Positions 25,057 to 34,388 of a DNA stretch of 64,000 nt are shown here, one piece after another. Location of the stretch: positions 620,001-684,000 of the forward strand of contig NZ_JACHNV010000002.1 of NCBI RefSeq assembly GCF_014199535.1, read 5' to 3'. The notes below the pieces were generated by a model, which did no database searches, was not told where the DNA came from, and worked only from the letters and a program-made list of their open reading frames with translations. The position numbers were made by a program, and so were the translations under genes. Origin of the DNA: Hymenobacter latericoloratus. Lineage in GTDB: Bacteria > Bacteroidota > Bacteroidia > Cytophagales > Hymenobacteraceae. Numbering within the stretch: the stretch's first letter is position 1; each line of letters begins with the position of its first letter.

Positions 25057-25707
25057 CAGGAAAAATTGTGGTCCGAGGGCTTTTTGCATTCTGTGAGCCT
25101 TCAAAGAAAAAAACCAGGTTGGAAACGGTGTGAAAGCCTATTCCGTAAGTCAATTCGTTCCAGATGGCTGGATGGAATTTGTGCTATTCGAAAGCCGTGT
25201 TATTGCTGCAGGCTGGCTGCTGTAGTACTGATCTGGCCTGCAAATTGCGCCCGGCGCCTGACACAATTCTGACCATACCTCGAAGCACTCAGTACCAACA
25301 TCTCAGCTGCGCAATTTGGTTCGAAACTACTGTGGCAAACCTGTTTATCACTCTGCACTACCCATTCGCAGCCACCAGGGGCTTACTGCGCCCCACAGAA
25401 CTGTCGGTTCTCCCTTCGGTGCAATCGGGATGCTGAAAACTACGCAACCCTGCCCGTTTTGAAAAAACCTGCTCAATAATAGACTTGGAAAAGTTCTATA
25501 CTGATACCCTTGGTTCACTGCAAATGTATAAAATAGATTGAAAACTCAAACCCGTTATTGAGCTCCGGATATTGTATTATTCTTATTTATAGTCCTCTGC
25601 GTAGCCCAAAAAATAGCTTACTGCTACCGTGCAGGGGGTTTGTATAAAATTCGGGCATCGAAAAATCCCGCCACTGGTAATCAGTTCATTACCAGACAAA
25701 TTTTGGG
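25057..25707. other. 650-nt spacer between the two beta-helix genes
   Basis: No protein-like frame is present on either strand. Composition falls to AT-rich between about 25470 and 25640. Apart from one promoter-like pair (see 25521-25550) I saw no repeat or RNA structure that I can support. Confidence 0.5.
25521..25550 (-). promoter_or_regulatory. Possible promoter for the beta-helix/malectin gene
   Basis: On the minus strand TTTG (25547-25550) is followed, after 18 nt, by TACATTTG (25521-25528). The second box is an exact TAnnTTTG; the spacer is one shorter than the usual 19-21. It is 465 nt from the gene start, which would mean a long leader. Confidence 0.4.
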
Positions 25708-26898
25708 TTAAGGCGCGGCAGAAACCGGGTTACGGCTGTTGTCAGGCCCTACGGCCTGGCCTGTCTGGCGCAGCCGGGCTTGCCAGGCTGTCAGCTCTTG
25801 GCGCTCCTGCGCCAGGGTAATGGGCCCCGCCAAATGAACAGTGCCCGTGCACTCAGCACAGTTTCCCTCGCTCAAGTCGTGGCGGTCAGGTCCGGGCAAG
25901 TGGCGGCCCCAGCTCACAAACCCAATCGTATTGTTTTCCACCCGGTTAGCGAAGAATACCGTGCCCGGCTTCTGGTAGGCATTGAAAATGGAGGTAGCCG
26001 CGTACGTGGCCCGCAGGCGGGTGCCATCGGGCAGCAGGCCGCTGGTCACCATGCGGTTATGATGAAATACGTTGTGGTGGCCGGCGGCAATGTTCATGGC
26101 CGCGTTGCAGGTACTCACCACATGGTTCTGGTAGGCTTCCACATAAGCCGTGGTAGTAAGTGCCGAGGACGCATCCCCGTCCGTCGTAATGCCTGAGCCG
26201 GTAAACTTCGGTGCCGTAGCAGGTAGGGGGTAGGCTCCCTGCAGGTAGTTGTCGTGCACGCGCAGGGGGCTGGCAGGCGTGCCCGAGGAGTTGTGCAGGT
26301 TGATGTTGTCTTCGACCAAGCTGTTATTAGGCTCATTTATCACCTGGTTCCAGCCGATGTCAATGCGCTCAACGCCGTGCACTTCGTTCAACTGCAGAAA
26401 ACTGACGTGCGCGCCGCCCCCGTTCCGAAACCGGCCATCGATGTTGCGCGCCTGGTTGTAGCGCACGGTTATGGTCTGGGTGGCTGAGCCGTCGCCGCTC
26501 CACTGGTACACCAGCAGGCCAGCCGTGTGCTCCAGGTAGTTGTGCTCGGCGAGTAAGCTTACCCCTTTGTTTATTTCCAGAAAACGGCCGCGGGTGCGGT
26601 TATCGGCCGTCGGGGGCTGGCCGTAGCCGCGGCAGTTGCGTACGGTGAGGCGGGCGCCGCCGGCGGTGGCATCAATCAGGCGGCCGGGGCCGCGCAGCTC
26701 GCAGTTTTCCAGCACCACGGGCTCGGTGGTGGCAATCCGGATGCAGGCCCGGTCTGAATCCTGACTTTCGTAGCGGCCGGAATACGTGCCGCCCTGCGTA
26801 ATCACAAGTACGGCATCCTGGCCCACCAGCCTGCAGAAACTGCCCAGCAGCAACAAGCCCAGAGCCCCGGCCAGCCGCAGGATAGAAGTGCCCATCAT
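25708..26898 (-). CDS. Secreted right-handed beta-helix protein, single-domain paralogue
   Basis: The 396-residue protein is a clear paralogue of the N-terminal beta-helix of the gene at 22363. Shared blocks include GDGSATQTITVRYNQARNIDGR, WNQVINEPNNSLVEDNIN, NAAMNIAAGH, MVTSGLLPDGTRL and ATYAATSIFNAYQ. It lacks the malectin and Ig domains and ends soon after the helix. A hydrophobic N-terminus (LRLAGALGLLLLGSFCRLVG) suggests export. ATG 26898 or 26895 is the best start; the longer frame adds residues without signal character. It follows the glycosyltransferase genes on the same strand, 64 nt from the last, so it probably belongs to that operon. Function unknown; polysaccharide processing is inferred from context. 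Confidence 0.78.
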   Translation of the reverse strand: MMGTSILRLAGALGLLLLGSFCRLVGQDAVLVITQGGTYSGRYESQDSDRACIRIATTEPVVLENCELRGPGRLIDATAGGARLTVRNCRGYGQPPTADNRTRGRFLEINKGVSLLAEHNYLEHTAGLLVYQWSGDGSATQTITVRYNQARNIDGRFRNGGGAHVSFLQLNEVHGVERIDIGWNQVINEPNNSLVEDNINLHNSSGTPASPLRVHDNYLQGAYPLPATAPKFTGSGITTDGDASSALTTTAYVEAYQNHVVSTCNAAMNIAAGHHNVFHHNRMVTSGLLPDGTRLRATYAATSIFNAYQKPGTVFFANRVENNTIGFVSWGRHLPGPDRHDLSEGNCAECTGTVHLAGPITLAQERQELTAWQARLRQTGQAVGPDNSRNPVSAAP

Positions 26899-26962
26899 AG
26901 CGCGAGAATAAAACAGAGACAACGGGCAGGGGCCCCGCACCCGCGGGCCGTGGGGTGAGGTG

Positions 26963-27802
26963 CTAGTGCAAAAAGTATCCTACCAGGCGGCGGGCGTAGC
27001 CGTTCAGCAGAAAGTAGGGCAGGTAGGGCCGGGGGCAGTTTTTCAGGCTGAAGTACGTGAAGTTGCGCAGGTTGCCTCCGCCCCGAATCCCAAACAAGTG
27101 CTGGTAGTAGCCGCGCAGACTGCGCTGGCGGCGGGTTATTTCCTGGCCGCTTTCCTCGGGGTAGGTGCTCAGGTGAGCGTCGTAGTTGCAGTACACCGGA
27201 AAGCCGTGGCGCCGGGCCACGCTGGTGTAGTCGAAGTCGGCGAGGTAATGGGGCAGGCGCCGCTCATCAAACAGCCCAATGGTTTCCAGCACCCGGCGCG
27301 GAATCAGCAGGCCGCGGCCGGGCAGGTAGGTAACCGGGTGCAGGCCGTGGCGCTGCTCGGCCGGCAGGGTGGCCAGCAGGTCGCGGCGGGTGTTGGTGCG
27401 CCAGTCCAGGGTTTCGCCCCCGTACACGGGCCGGGCGGTGGCAATATCCAGCTCCAGGGCTCCCAGCACGGCCGTCGGATGAACATCAGCCCAGGCCAGC
27501 ATGCGGGCCAGAAAATCGGGGGCAGCTACCACGTCGTTGTTGAGGGTCATTACCCGGGAGGCCCCCTCGGCCAGGGCCCGCCGGATGCCCCTATTCACGC
27601 CGGCCGTCCAGAACAGGTTGCCGTCGCCTTCTTCAAGTAGCACCTCGGGGAACTCCGTGCGCAGCATCTGGCCGGTGCCATCAGTGGAGCCGTCATCGAC
27701 CACTACCACCCGAAAATCGGGATGGGTTTGGCGGCGCAACGATTCCAGGCAGGCCCGGGTAAATTCTTTCCGGTTGAAAACGGGTATAACGATGTAGAGC
27801 AT
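26963..27802 (-). CDS. Glycosyltransferase family 2
   Basis: The 279-residue protein is a short GT2 enzyme of the rhamnosyltransferase-like type. MLYIVIPVFNRKEFTRACLESL opens the fold, VVVVDDGSTDGTG is the nucleotide site, and MTLNNDVVAAPDFL near residues 84-97 contains the metal-binding Asp. LPHYLADFDYTSVARRHGF is the usual acidic acceptor motif. Its end is Arg- and Tyr-rich. It sits between a GT4 gene and the smaller beta-helix gene on one strand. Confidence 0.88.
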   Translation of the reverse strand: MLYIVIPVFNRKEFTRACLESLRRQTHPDFRVVVVDDGSTDGTGQMLRTEFPEVLLEEGDGNLFWTAGVNRGIRRALAEGASRVMTLNNDVVAAPDFLARMLAWADVHPTAVLGALELDIATARPVYGGETLDWRTNTRRDLLATLPAEQRHGLHPVTYLPGRGLLIPRRVLETIGLFDERRLPHYLADFDYTSVARRHGFPVYCNYDAHLSTYPEESGQEITRRQRSLRGYYQHLFGIRGGGNLRNFTYFSLKNCPRPYLPYFLLNGYARRLVGYFLH

Positions 27803-27853
27803 AGGGGAGGAAGAAAGCGGGGCGAGGTACTCAGATGCAAATCAGAAACGCGG

Positions 27854-29137
27854 CTAACCAGCGGGTACCAGGGGCAACGCCGGTGGCCGGTGGTAGCGCA
27901 CCCGGCGCGCCGGTACCAAGTGGGCAGTCAGCTTCAGGAGGCGGTAGGTGCGGGCGGCCCAGGTTTGGGTGCGGGCAAAGCGGTAGCCGGCCTGGCCCAT
28001 TGTATGGCGGGCGGCCGGGTGGTCGTGGAGGTACTCCACGGCGCGGGCCAGGGCGTTGGCAGTAGCCTCGGGGGTAGTAACCGGCACCTTAATGGCCCCC
28101 GCAGCCGGAATAAAATCGTGGGCGCCCTGGTGGTCGAGGGTGACGATGGGCAGGCCCGTGGCCATAGCCTCCAGAAACTGGGATGCGAAAGAGTCGCGCA
28201 GGCTGCCGAACAGGAATACATCGTGCTCCAGAAAGGCCGCCCGCGCTTCCAGCCACGGCACCGCCCCGCGCCACGTAACCCGGTCCGTAAGTCCGTACTG
28301 GGCAATCCAGCCGGGCACCTGCTGCCCCAGGGGCCCATCACCCACAATGGTCAGGTGAAAGGCAACCCGCGGATTTACCCGCGCCAGGGCATCGAGTACC
28401 AGCACCAGCGCCTTGCGCGGATACAGCCGGGCCAGCCACAGCAGCCGCAGCACCGGGCCCGGCGGGCGCGCCGGAATTGTTTCCGGAAAGTAGGATTCCG
28501 GCAGGCCGGTATCCAGGAAAAGCTCGACCCGGCGCGCCCCGAGGCGGCGGGCCAGGGCGGCAGTTTCGGAGTTGGCGGCCAGCACGAGGGTAGCGTGGCG
28601 CAGGGTCTGGCGCACGTTCGGGTCGAAGGTCATCAGCAGCCAGCTGATGGCGTTGCGTAGGGTTTCGGTCTTGAACCACCCGGGAATAAGCGGCCGGAAG
28701 GCGGCCGGAGCCTGCTGCCCTCCGCCCACCGGCCCGAAAACAAAGGGTTTACCCAGCCGCCACAGCCAGGAGCCCATCTGCAGACTGCCGTAGGTAACGT
28801 GGTGCACGTAATCGAAGGTCACCGTTTGGCTCAGGTGGCGGGCCTGCCGCCAGGCCTGGTACTGCCACACCAGGTAGTGCAGGTACACCCCAAACTGCCA
28901 GCGGTACAGGAACTGCACCCAGGCCGGCACCGCCACAAACAAAAACCGGAGCTGCTCGGCCGGTAGCTTAACCTCATGCGTTGCCAGGAAGGCCGTGATG
29001 TTTGCCTGCCCGTCGGGGGTAGTAAGGCACCACACCCGATGCCCCCGCCGGGCGGTTTGCCAGGCCCAGTTGAAACCGTTGCTGTCCTCGCCGCCGTGGG
29101 CCGGGTTGCAGGCGTAGGCCGATAGTAGAGCGTTCAT
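27854..29137 (-). CDS. Glycosyltransferase family 4
   Basis: The 427-residue protein has a GT-B fold. It starts MNALLSAYACNPAHGGEDSN, with the glycine-rich acceptor loop HGGE. The C-terminal half has LLWLARLYPRKAL and LTIVGDGPLGQQV, followed by FLFGSLRDSFASQFLEAMATGLPIV, the E-x7-E-like region. Its first codon overlaps the previous stop as ATGA (29134-29137), a sign of coupled translation. The much longer frame upstream is read-through into the neighbouring gene and is not the real start. Confidence 0.88.
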   Translation of the reverse strand: MNALLSAYACNPAHGGEDSNGFNWAWQTARRGHRVWCLTTPDGQANITAFLATHEVKLPAEQLRFLFVAVPAWVQFLYRWQFGVYLHYLVWQYQAWRQARHLSQTVTFDYVHHVTYGSLQMGSWLWRLGKPFVFGPVGGGQQAPAAFRPLIPGWFKTETLRNAISWLLMTFDPNVRQTLRHATLVLAANSETAALARRLGARRVELFLDTGLPESYFPETIPARPPGPVLRLLWLARLYPRKALVLVLDALARVNPRVAFHLTIVGDGPLGQQVPGWIAQYGLTDRVTWRGAVPWLEARAAFLEHDVFLFGSLRDSFASQFLEAMATGLPIVTLDHQGAHDFIPAAGAIKVPVTTPEATANALARAVEYLHDHPAARHTMGQAGYRFARTQTWAARTYRLLKLTAHLVPARRVRYHRPPALPLVPAG

Positions 29138-30159
29138 ACCAGTTGGGTGTGCGGAACAGGGGGCGAGGAAACCGGAGCCGGCGGTGGGCCGGACGGGCGG
29201 GGCAGGAGGCGGGCAGCGAGGCGCCGCGCTTTGGCCGCCAGGCGCCCCCACAAAAATTCCCGGAACCGCTGCTGGTCGCGGCGGCGGTCGGGCAGCACGA
29301 ACGCGGGGTGCTGCAGCGGAAAGGCCAGATCGGTGGTCGGGATGTCGGCAAACGCATCGGTGGCGTCCAGGGTGTGCGTGCCCTGCTCCCCGAACCCAAT
29401 GTTGCCCACCAGGTTCACGGCCGGCACAATGCAGAGGCCCGAGTGCGCCGCCACCGTAAAGTGCCACTGGTAGTCCCATACGTCGGGGGGCTGGGGCAGG
29501 CCCACCACACTCCGGATTTTGCCGAGCCGGTAGCGGTTTTCGAGCCAGGAGCTGTATAGGCCACGCAGCTTGCCTTGGGCCGCGAGGCGGTGGTACTGGC
29601 TCAGGTGAAAATCGTAGAGGCGCCAGGCCCGCCGCCAGGTGGCCCAGCCCCAGCTGTTCACCTGGGTCGAGAAAAAGTACGAATCGGCGCCGGCAGGCTG
29701 GGGCCGCCGGGCCTCCCGGCTGAAGTTGTTGCCCCCGATGTGAAGCACCCGGGTATCGTGGCGGTAATGGGCCAGCAGCTCCTCGCAGAACCGAAAAAAC
29801 GAGGGCGCCGGCACGCAGTCGTCCTCCAGAATAATACCGGCTTCTTCGTGCTCAAAAAACCAGTTCAGGGCGCTGGCCGGGCCTACGCCGCAGTTCAGGT
29901 TGCTGGTCCGAAACAAGGTAAATACCTCGCAGGGCCAATCAACGCGGGCCACCTCGGCACGGGCCGCGGCGCAGCGGGCGGCGTCCTCCGGGTGCGTGGC
30001 CCGCGGGCCGTCGGCGGCAATGTAGAGGCGCCGGGGCCGGGCTCGGCGAATGGCTTCAAACACGCGCCGGGTGGTAGCGGGGCGGTTGAAGATGAGCAGC
30101 AGCACCGGCGTGTGCAACGGCGCGGCGGCAGCAACGGCAGCGTCAGGAGTGGAGAGCAT
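29134..30159 (-). CDS. GT-A fold glycosyltransferase (GNT-I/HlpA-like)
   Basis: The 341-residue protein has a GT-A nucleotide-binding fold. After a short Ala-rich start comes PVLLLIFNRPATTRRVFEAI, then RLYIAADGPRATHPEDAA, the long NCGVGPASALNWFFEHEEAGI block and ILEDDCVPAPSFFRF with the DD metal site. WGWATWRRAWRLYDF is the conserved acceptor motif. Such proteins are commonly found in polysaccharide loci and annotated as nucleotide-diphospho-sugar transferases. ATG 30159 is favoured: the coding region overlaps the polymerase-like gene by 17 nt, and the longer frame only reads that gene in a second frame. Confidence 0.82.
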   Translation of the reverse strand: MLSTPDAAVAAAAPLHTPVLLLIFNRPATTRRVFEAIRRARPRRLYIAADGPRATHPEDAARCAAARAEVARVDWPCEVFTLFRTSNLNCGVGPASALNWFFEHEEAGIILEDDCVPAPSFFRFCEELLAHYRHDTRVLHIGGNNFSREARRPQPAGADSYFFSTQVNSWGWATWRRAWRLYDFHLSQYHRLAAQGKLRGLYSSWLENRYRLGKIRSVVGLPQPPDVWDYQWHFTVAAHSGLCIVPAVNLVGNIGFGEQGTHTLDATDAFADIPTTDLAFPLQHPAFVLPDRRRDQQRFREFLWGRLAAKARRLAARLLPRPSGPPPAPVSSPPVPHTQLV

Positions 30160-31462
30160 GCGGGGCGGGAGCTGGAGGGGCAGAATACGGAAGCCGAACC
30201 GAACCTTCGCCAGGGCTAGCACTGCCGAAGGCGGGGGAGGTAGCCGGGGCCGCAATGGGGGCCGGCGCGGCCAGGGCCAGGGTGAGGCCCAGCAGGCCGT
30301 AGAGGTAGGGAGGCCAGTCATAGGAAACGCCGTAGAGCAGGCTGCAGCCCGCGTAACACACGAAGGCCGCCGTAGCTCCACTGAAGGGCACTGGCTGCCG
30401 CGCCCGCTTCCAGAGCTGACCGATGGGCACGGCCAGCACCAGTAGCAAGCCCAGCACCCCAAAGTAGAACAGCCGGTCGAGGTAGAAGCTGTGGAAATGG
30501 TGGCCGGTGCGGTCGGCCCACACGGGGGTGTCGCCGTCGCCGTAAAACTGCACGGGCAGCTCAAAACCTTCCAGGCGCATGCCCGCCACGGGGTGTTCCT
30601 CCACGAAGGGCAGGTAGGTTTCAATCTGGTGCAGACGCCAGCTGCCGGTTCCCTGCTTGTCGGCGTGCTCAATGTCTTCCAGGCTGGTTTCCAGCCGGCG
30701 CAGCACCTGCGGATTGTCCAGTACCAGCGCCGCGCCCCCCAGCAGGCCGGCTATCAGGGGCATCAGCACAACCGGCAGCAGGCGCGGCATGCTCAGGCGT
30801 GCGCCCGCTACCCGCCCTGCCGCTACCAGCAGCCCATTAAGGGCCAGGGCCAGAGCCGTAGTGAGCCACACCGTGCGGTGCTGCAGAAATACAATCAGCC
30901 CCAGAATCAGGAAAAATACCGCCAGCCGCAGCAAGCCGCCCCGGGTCAGGTAGTGGTTGAAGTGGTACAGCGCCGGCAGCAGCAGCAGAAACGCCGAGGT
31001 AACATCAAAGCCCCGCTCGTTTTCCAGGAAGGCCGAGACGCTCAGGGCCTCGGGGTGGTAGAACGCCAGGTTAATCACCAGCCCGCCCAGCAGCAAGCCC
31101 ATAAACAAAGGCAGGGGCAGCGGGTGGCGCCGGTAGTAGGCGTACAGGGCAAAAATGGGCAGCAGAATCAGCAGCTTGGCAAATACGTGGGGGTAAACCA
31201 GGGGAGTGCCCCAGCCATTGTACGACTCCAGCGCCAGGGCAGCAGTGGCGGCCAGCGTAACCAGTAGCCACCGGCGCATTACCGGGCTCAGGTAGCGGAA
31301 GTACCACCCAATCAGCAGCAGCGAGAAACCCGTAATGGCATAGTTGTACAGGCCCAGGCGAGGGTCATCGGGGTCCGGGAACACAAAGTCGGTGAAGGCC
31401 CGGTCGGTGGCTACCACTACCAGCACGGGCAGCACATGGCGAAAGCGCAGACTGATTTTCAT
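30143..31462 (-). CDS. O-antigen ligase/polymerase-like membrane protein
   Basis: The 439-residue protein is strongly hydrophobic with about ten membrane helices. A larger polar loop near residues 255-330 (GSWRLHQIETYLPFVEEHPVAGMRLEGFE, then DRTGHHFHSFYLDRLFYFG) carries the Arg and His residues of O-antigen ligase and Wzy-type proteins. In a Wzx/Wzy system Wzy joins repeat units in the periplasm. Ligase and polymerase cannot be told apart by sequence, but the flippase, tyrosine kinase and export genes nearby favour polymerase. The C-terminal 40 residues are Ala/Pro-rich. Start overlaps the upstream gene by 4 nt (ATGA). Confidence 0.82.
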   Translation of the reverse strand: MKISLRFRHVLPVLVVVATDRAFTDFVFPDPDDPRLGLYNYAITGFSLLLIGWYFRYLSPVMRRWLLVTLAATAALALESYNGWGTPLVYPHVFAKLLILLPIFALYAYYRRHPLPLPLFMGLLLGGLVINLAFYHPEALSVSAFLENERGFDVTSAFLLLLPALYHFNHYLTRGGLLRLAVFFLILGLIVFLQHRTVWLTTALALALNGLLVAAGRVAGARLSMPRLLPVVLMPLIAGLLGGAALVLDNPQVLRRLETSLEDIEHADKQGTGSWRLHQIETYLPFVEEHPVAGMRLEGFELPVQFYGDGDTPVWADRTGHHFHSFYLDRLFYFGVLGLLLVLAVPIGQLWKRARQPVPFSGATAAFVCYAGCSLLYGVSYDWPPYLYGLLGLTLALAAPAPIAAPATSPAFGSASPGEGSVRLPYSAPPAPAPHALHS

Positions 31463-32613
31463 AGCTCAAGCACGGGAATGCGAGGGGGCACCGGTGAGAG
31501 TACGGCGTGAGGGTTAGCATCCTGGGCGGCGGCTTCGTACACGGCGCGGGTGCGGCGGGCGGTTTGCTGCCAGGTAAAGTCGAGCAGGCGCAGCTGGCCC
31601 GCCCGCACCAGTTCGCGCCGCCGAGCCGTATCCAGCAGCAGGCGCTCCAGTTGCTGGGCCAGCTCGGCGGGCTGGTGGGGGTGGTGATACAAGGCCGCAT
31701 CCTGGGCTATTTCCGGAAAGCACGAGGCGCTGCTCAGCAGCACCGGGCACTGCTGGCCGAAAGCTTCCAGAATAGGCAACCCGAAGCCTTCATACTGCGA
31801 GGGAAACACAAACACCTGGGCCTGGCGGTAGAGCTGGTTGAGTTGGGCGTCGGAGACGGGCCCGAACTGGTGGGCGCGCCCGGCCCAGCCTATGCGCTGC
31901 AGCTGCTCCCGCTCATCGGCCGTAAACGGACCACCACCGGCACACACTAGGTGCAGGTTGGCGGCTACGGCCGGGGGGAGCAGGGCCAGGGCCGCCAGCA
32001 GGCCGCCGAAGTTTTTGTACAGCGCCCGGCTGCCGGTAAACAGCACGTAGCGCGCCGGCAGGGGTAGGGCGGGGCCTGCGTTCAGGTACTCGCGGTCGGC
32101 ATAGCCGTGGTGCACCACGCACACCCGCTCGGGCGCTACCGGCAACAGGCGCAGCACATCGGCGCGGGTGTTTTCCGAAACGGTAATAATACGGCTGGCG
32201 CGCCGCACAATACGCTCCAGTACCTTCCCGTCGCGGTCGGGGTAGTACTGCGGAAACAAGGTCGGAATGGTGTCGTGCAGGGTAATGACCAGCGGCCGGT
32301 CTTCCAGCAGCTCCAGAAAGTAGTCGTCGTCGGTGAGGGTCGGATGGAAGACATCATACGCGCCCCGGCGCAGCGCCCGCACCGAGGCCCGGTGGTTGAA
32401 GTAGCGCATCACGCGCCAGCGGCCCCGCACGGGTACGTTGGGCAGGAAGGTGCGGTGGTGGGAGTAGCTCCCGTCGCGCAGGTACAGGTTGTTGCTCAGG
32501 GCTACGGCCAGCTCCGACTGCCAGCTGGCGTGGCAGAGCAGCTCGTGGTGGTAGCGCGAAATGCCCCCGAAATCCTGCAGCGTAAAGGCCTGATGATCGT
32601 AGAGTACCCGCAT
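31459..32613 (-). CDS. Glycosyltransferase family 4
   Basis: The 384-residue protein has a GT-B fold of the mannosyltransferase type. It opens MRVLYDHQAFTLQDFGGISRYHHEL, with the GGISRY acceptor loop. RIITVSENTRADVLRLL, YVLFTGSRALYKNFGGLL and FVFPSQYEGFGLPILEAFGQQCPV give the usual C-terminal motifs, with EGFGLPILE holding the E-x7-E glutamates. It ends in ATGA overlap with the polymerase-like gene and starts 2 nt after the flippase stop. Substrate sugar is unknown. Confidence 0.9.
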   Translation of the reverse strand: MRVLYDHQAFTLQDFGGISRYHHELLCHASWQSELAVALSNNLYLRDGSYSHHRTFLPNVPVRGRWRVMRYFNHRASVRALRRGAYDVFHPTLTDDDYFLELLEDRPLVITLHDTIPTLFPQYYPDRDGKVLERIVRRASRIITVSENTRADVLRLLPVAPERVCVVHHGYADREYLNAGPALPLPARYVLFTGSRALYKNFGGLLAALALLPPAVAANLHLVCAGGGPFTADEREQLQRIGWAGRAHQFGPVSDAQLNQLYRQAQVFVFPSQYEGFGLPILEAFGQQCPVLLSSASCFPEIAQDAALYHHPHQPAELAQQLERLLLDTARRRELVRAGQLRLLDFTWQQTARRTRAVYEAAAQDANPHAVLSPVPPRIPVLEL

Positions 32614-32615
32614 AG

Positions 32616-34247
32616 CTATACCAGTTCGGTTTCCGGATCGGGCAGCAGGGCCGGGTGGGCCCGGCGCGGGGCCGGGGCGGCGGCGGCAGGTGTTGCAACC
32701 GGGGGCAACTCCCCATCGAGGCGGGCCAGCCGGGTGGCAAAAGCACGGAGCAGCCGCTGGGCGCGGCCCGGGCCGGCCGGGCCTTCCTGCAGGCCGGCCA
32801 GCAGGCGGCGCAGCACGCTACGCAGGCGGGCCGGCGGCGCCCCCACGGCCAGGGCGCCCAGCAGCAGGGCGCCGGTCAGCATTTCAGCTAGCAGCACTAC
32901 CGAGGCGGGCACCGTGCCGGGCGGCAACAGCAGCCGGACGGCCGCAATGCCCGCCGCCACCAGTGCCCCCGCCAGCAAACCGGGTACGTACGAACCCAGC
33001 ACCTCCGCCGTCCGGACGGCCAGCACCCGGCGCATGAGCAGCAGGTAGAGTACCGTCCGAATCACCTCGCCGGCCACCACCGCGCCGGCCACGCCCAGCA
33101 GCCCAAATCGGCTTAGCCCGAAGAACAGGCCCGTAAGCAGCACGGCGTAGCCCAGGTTCAGCCACAGCTTGGGCGTGAGGGTGGCGGTAGCATCGCATAC
33201 TACCCCCGCAAACATCGTGACCATGCTCAGGCCAAAGGCTGCGCACACCACCCGCAGAATCGGGACGGTGGCCGTCCAGTTCGGGCCCAGCATCACCTGC
33301 ACAATTTCGGGGGCGGCTACGGCCGCGCCGGCGCAGATAGGTAGCACCAGGGTGGCAATCAGGGTAATGCTGCTCAGGTACACCGTTTTCAGGCGGGGTC
33401 TATCAGCCTGCAGTTGGCTGAAGGAAGGAAACACCACCTTCGAGACGCTGGTAGTCAGGAAGTACACGGGCAGGCCAATCAGCTGCCAGCCCCGGCTATA
33501 AATGCCCAAAGCGGCCGCGCCCAGCAGCCGGCCAATCAGCAGGGTATCAAGGGAGCCGGTAATAAACTCCAGAAAGCTGATGGCCGACATGCGGCTGCCG
33601 TAAGCCAGCAGGGGCCGGTACGTGGCCCAGTCGAAAAGCGGGCGGATATCGTGGCGCTCCACGGCGTAGCTCAGCACCGTCAGCAGCAGGCCCTGGCCCA
33701 GGGTAGCCGCTACCAGGCTCCAGACGCCGTACCCCTGCACTGCCAGCCCAATACCCAGGCCGCCGTAGCTCAGTACGTAGGAAACTACTTCCATCAGGGC
33801 CAGGGTCCGGAACTGCATCCGGCGCCGCAGCAGGCTCAGGGCCGTGGCATTGAGGCCCGTCAGGAGCAGGCCGGCGGCCAGTACGCGCACCACGGGTACT
33901 ACCTCCGGCTGGCGCACCAGGCCGGCGGCCAGGGGGGCGGCCAGCAGCAGCAGCCCGGCAAACACAAGGCTCAGAGCCACCGATGAGGTAAAGGCCGCCC
34001 GGATATCGGCGCGGGTAATGTGGGGCTTCTGAATAATGGCCTGCTCCATGCCCATTTGGGCGAAGTAAGAGCCGAACCGCAGAATAACGCCGGCCAGGGC
34101 CACCACCCCAAAGGCCGCCGGGCTCAGCAGGCGGGCCATGGTAGCGGTGTAGCCGATTTGTAGTAAAGAAGTGGTAAGAGTTGCCGCAGTAGTCCACTTG
34201 ACGCCATGTACGGCGGCGGTGGTCAGGTTAGGAGCAGAAGATGCCAT
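32616..34247 (-). CDS. Polysaccharide flippase (Wzx-type, MOP superfamily)
   Basis: The 543-residue protein has about 12-14 membrane helices and the start KWTTAATLTTSLLQIGYTATMARLLSPAAFGVVALAG, which is characteristic of polysaccharide-synthesis MATE-like exporters. LIGRLLGAAALGIYSRGW near residue 240 is a family block. The final ~60 residues are polar and rich in Arg, Ala and Pro, longer than in most relatives. Wzx proteins move lipid-linked repeat units across the inner membrane. The gene precedes the GT4 gene and follows the tyrosine kinase gene on the minus strand. Confidence 0.9.
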   Translation of the reverse strand: MASSAPNLTTAAVHGVKWTTAATLTTSLLQIGYTATMARLLSPAAFGVVALAGVILRFGSYFAQMGMEQAIIQKPHITRADIRAAFTSSVALSLVFAGLLLLAAPLAAGLVRQPEVVPVVRVLAAGLLLTGLNATALSLLRRRMQFRTLALMEVVSYVLSYGGLGIGLAVQGYGVWSLVAATLGQGLLLTVLSYAVERHDIRPLFDWATYRPLLAYGSRMSAISFLEFITGSLDTLLIGRLLGAAALGIYSRGWQLIGLPVYFLTTSVSKVVFPSFSQLQADRPRLKTVYLSSITLIATLVLPICAGAAVAAPEIVQVMLGPNWTATVPILRVVCAAFGLSMVTMFAGVVCDATATLTPKLWLNLGYAVLLTGLFFGLSRFGLLGVAGAVVAGEVIRTVLYLLLMRRVLAVRTAEVLGSYVPGLLAGALVAAGIAAVRLLLPPGTVPASVVLLAEMLTGALLLGALAVGAPPARLRSVLRRLLAGLQEGPAGPGRAQRLLRAFATRLARLDGELPPVATPAAAAPAPRRAHPALLPDPETELV

Positions 34248-34388
34248 AAGGCTATCCGGGTAGAAAGGTACGGGAGCAGCGCGGGGGAGTACAGGGCGGG
34301 AATCTGACCGGAAAGCTGCGGGCGTATGGCCAGCGGTTTTCCGGCGGGCCGGAAGGAGGCAGGGTGACAGGAAGAAGCGGAGCGCTAC

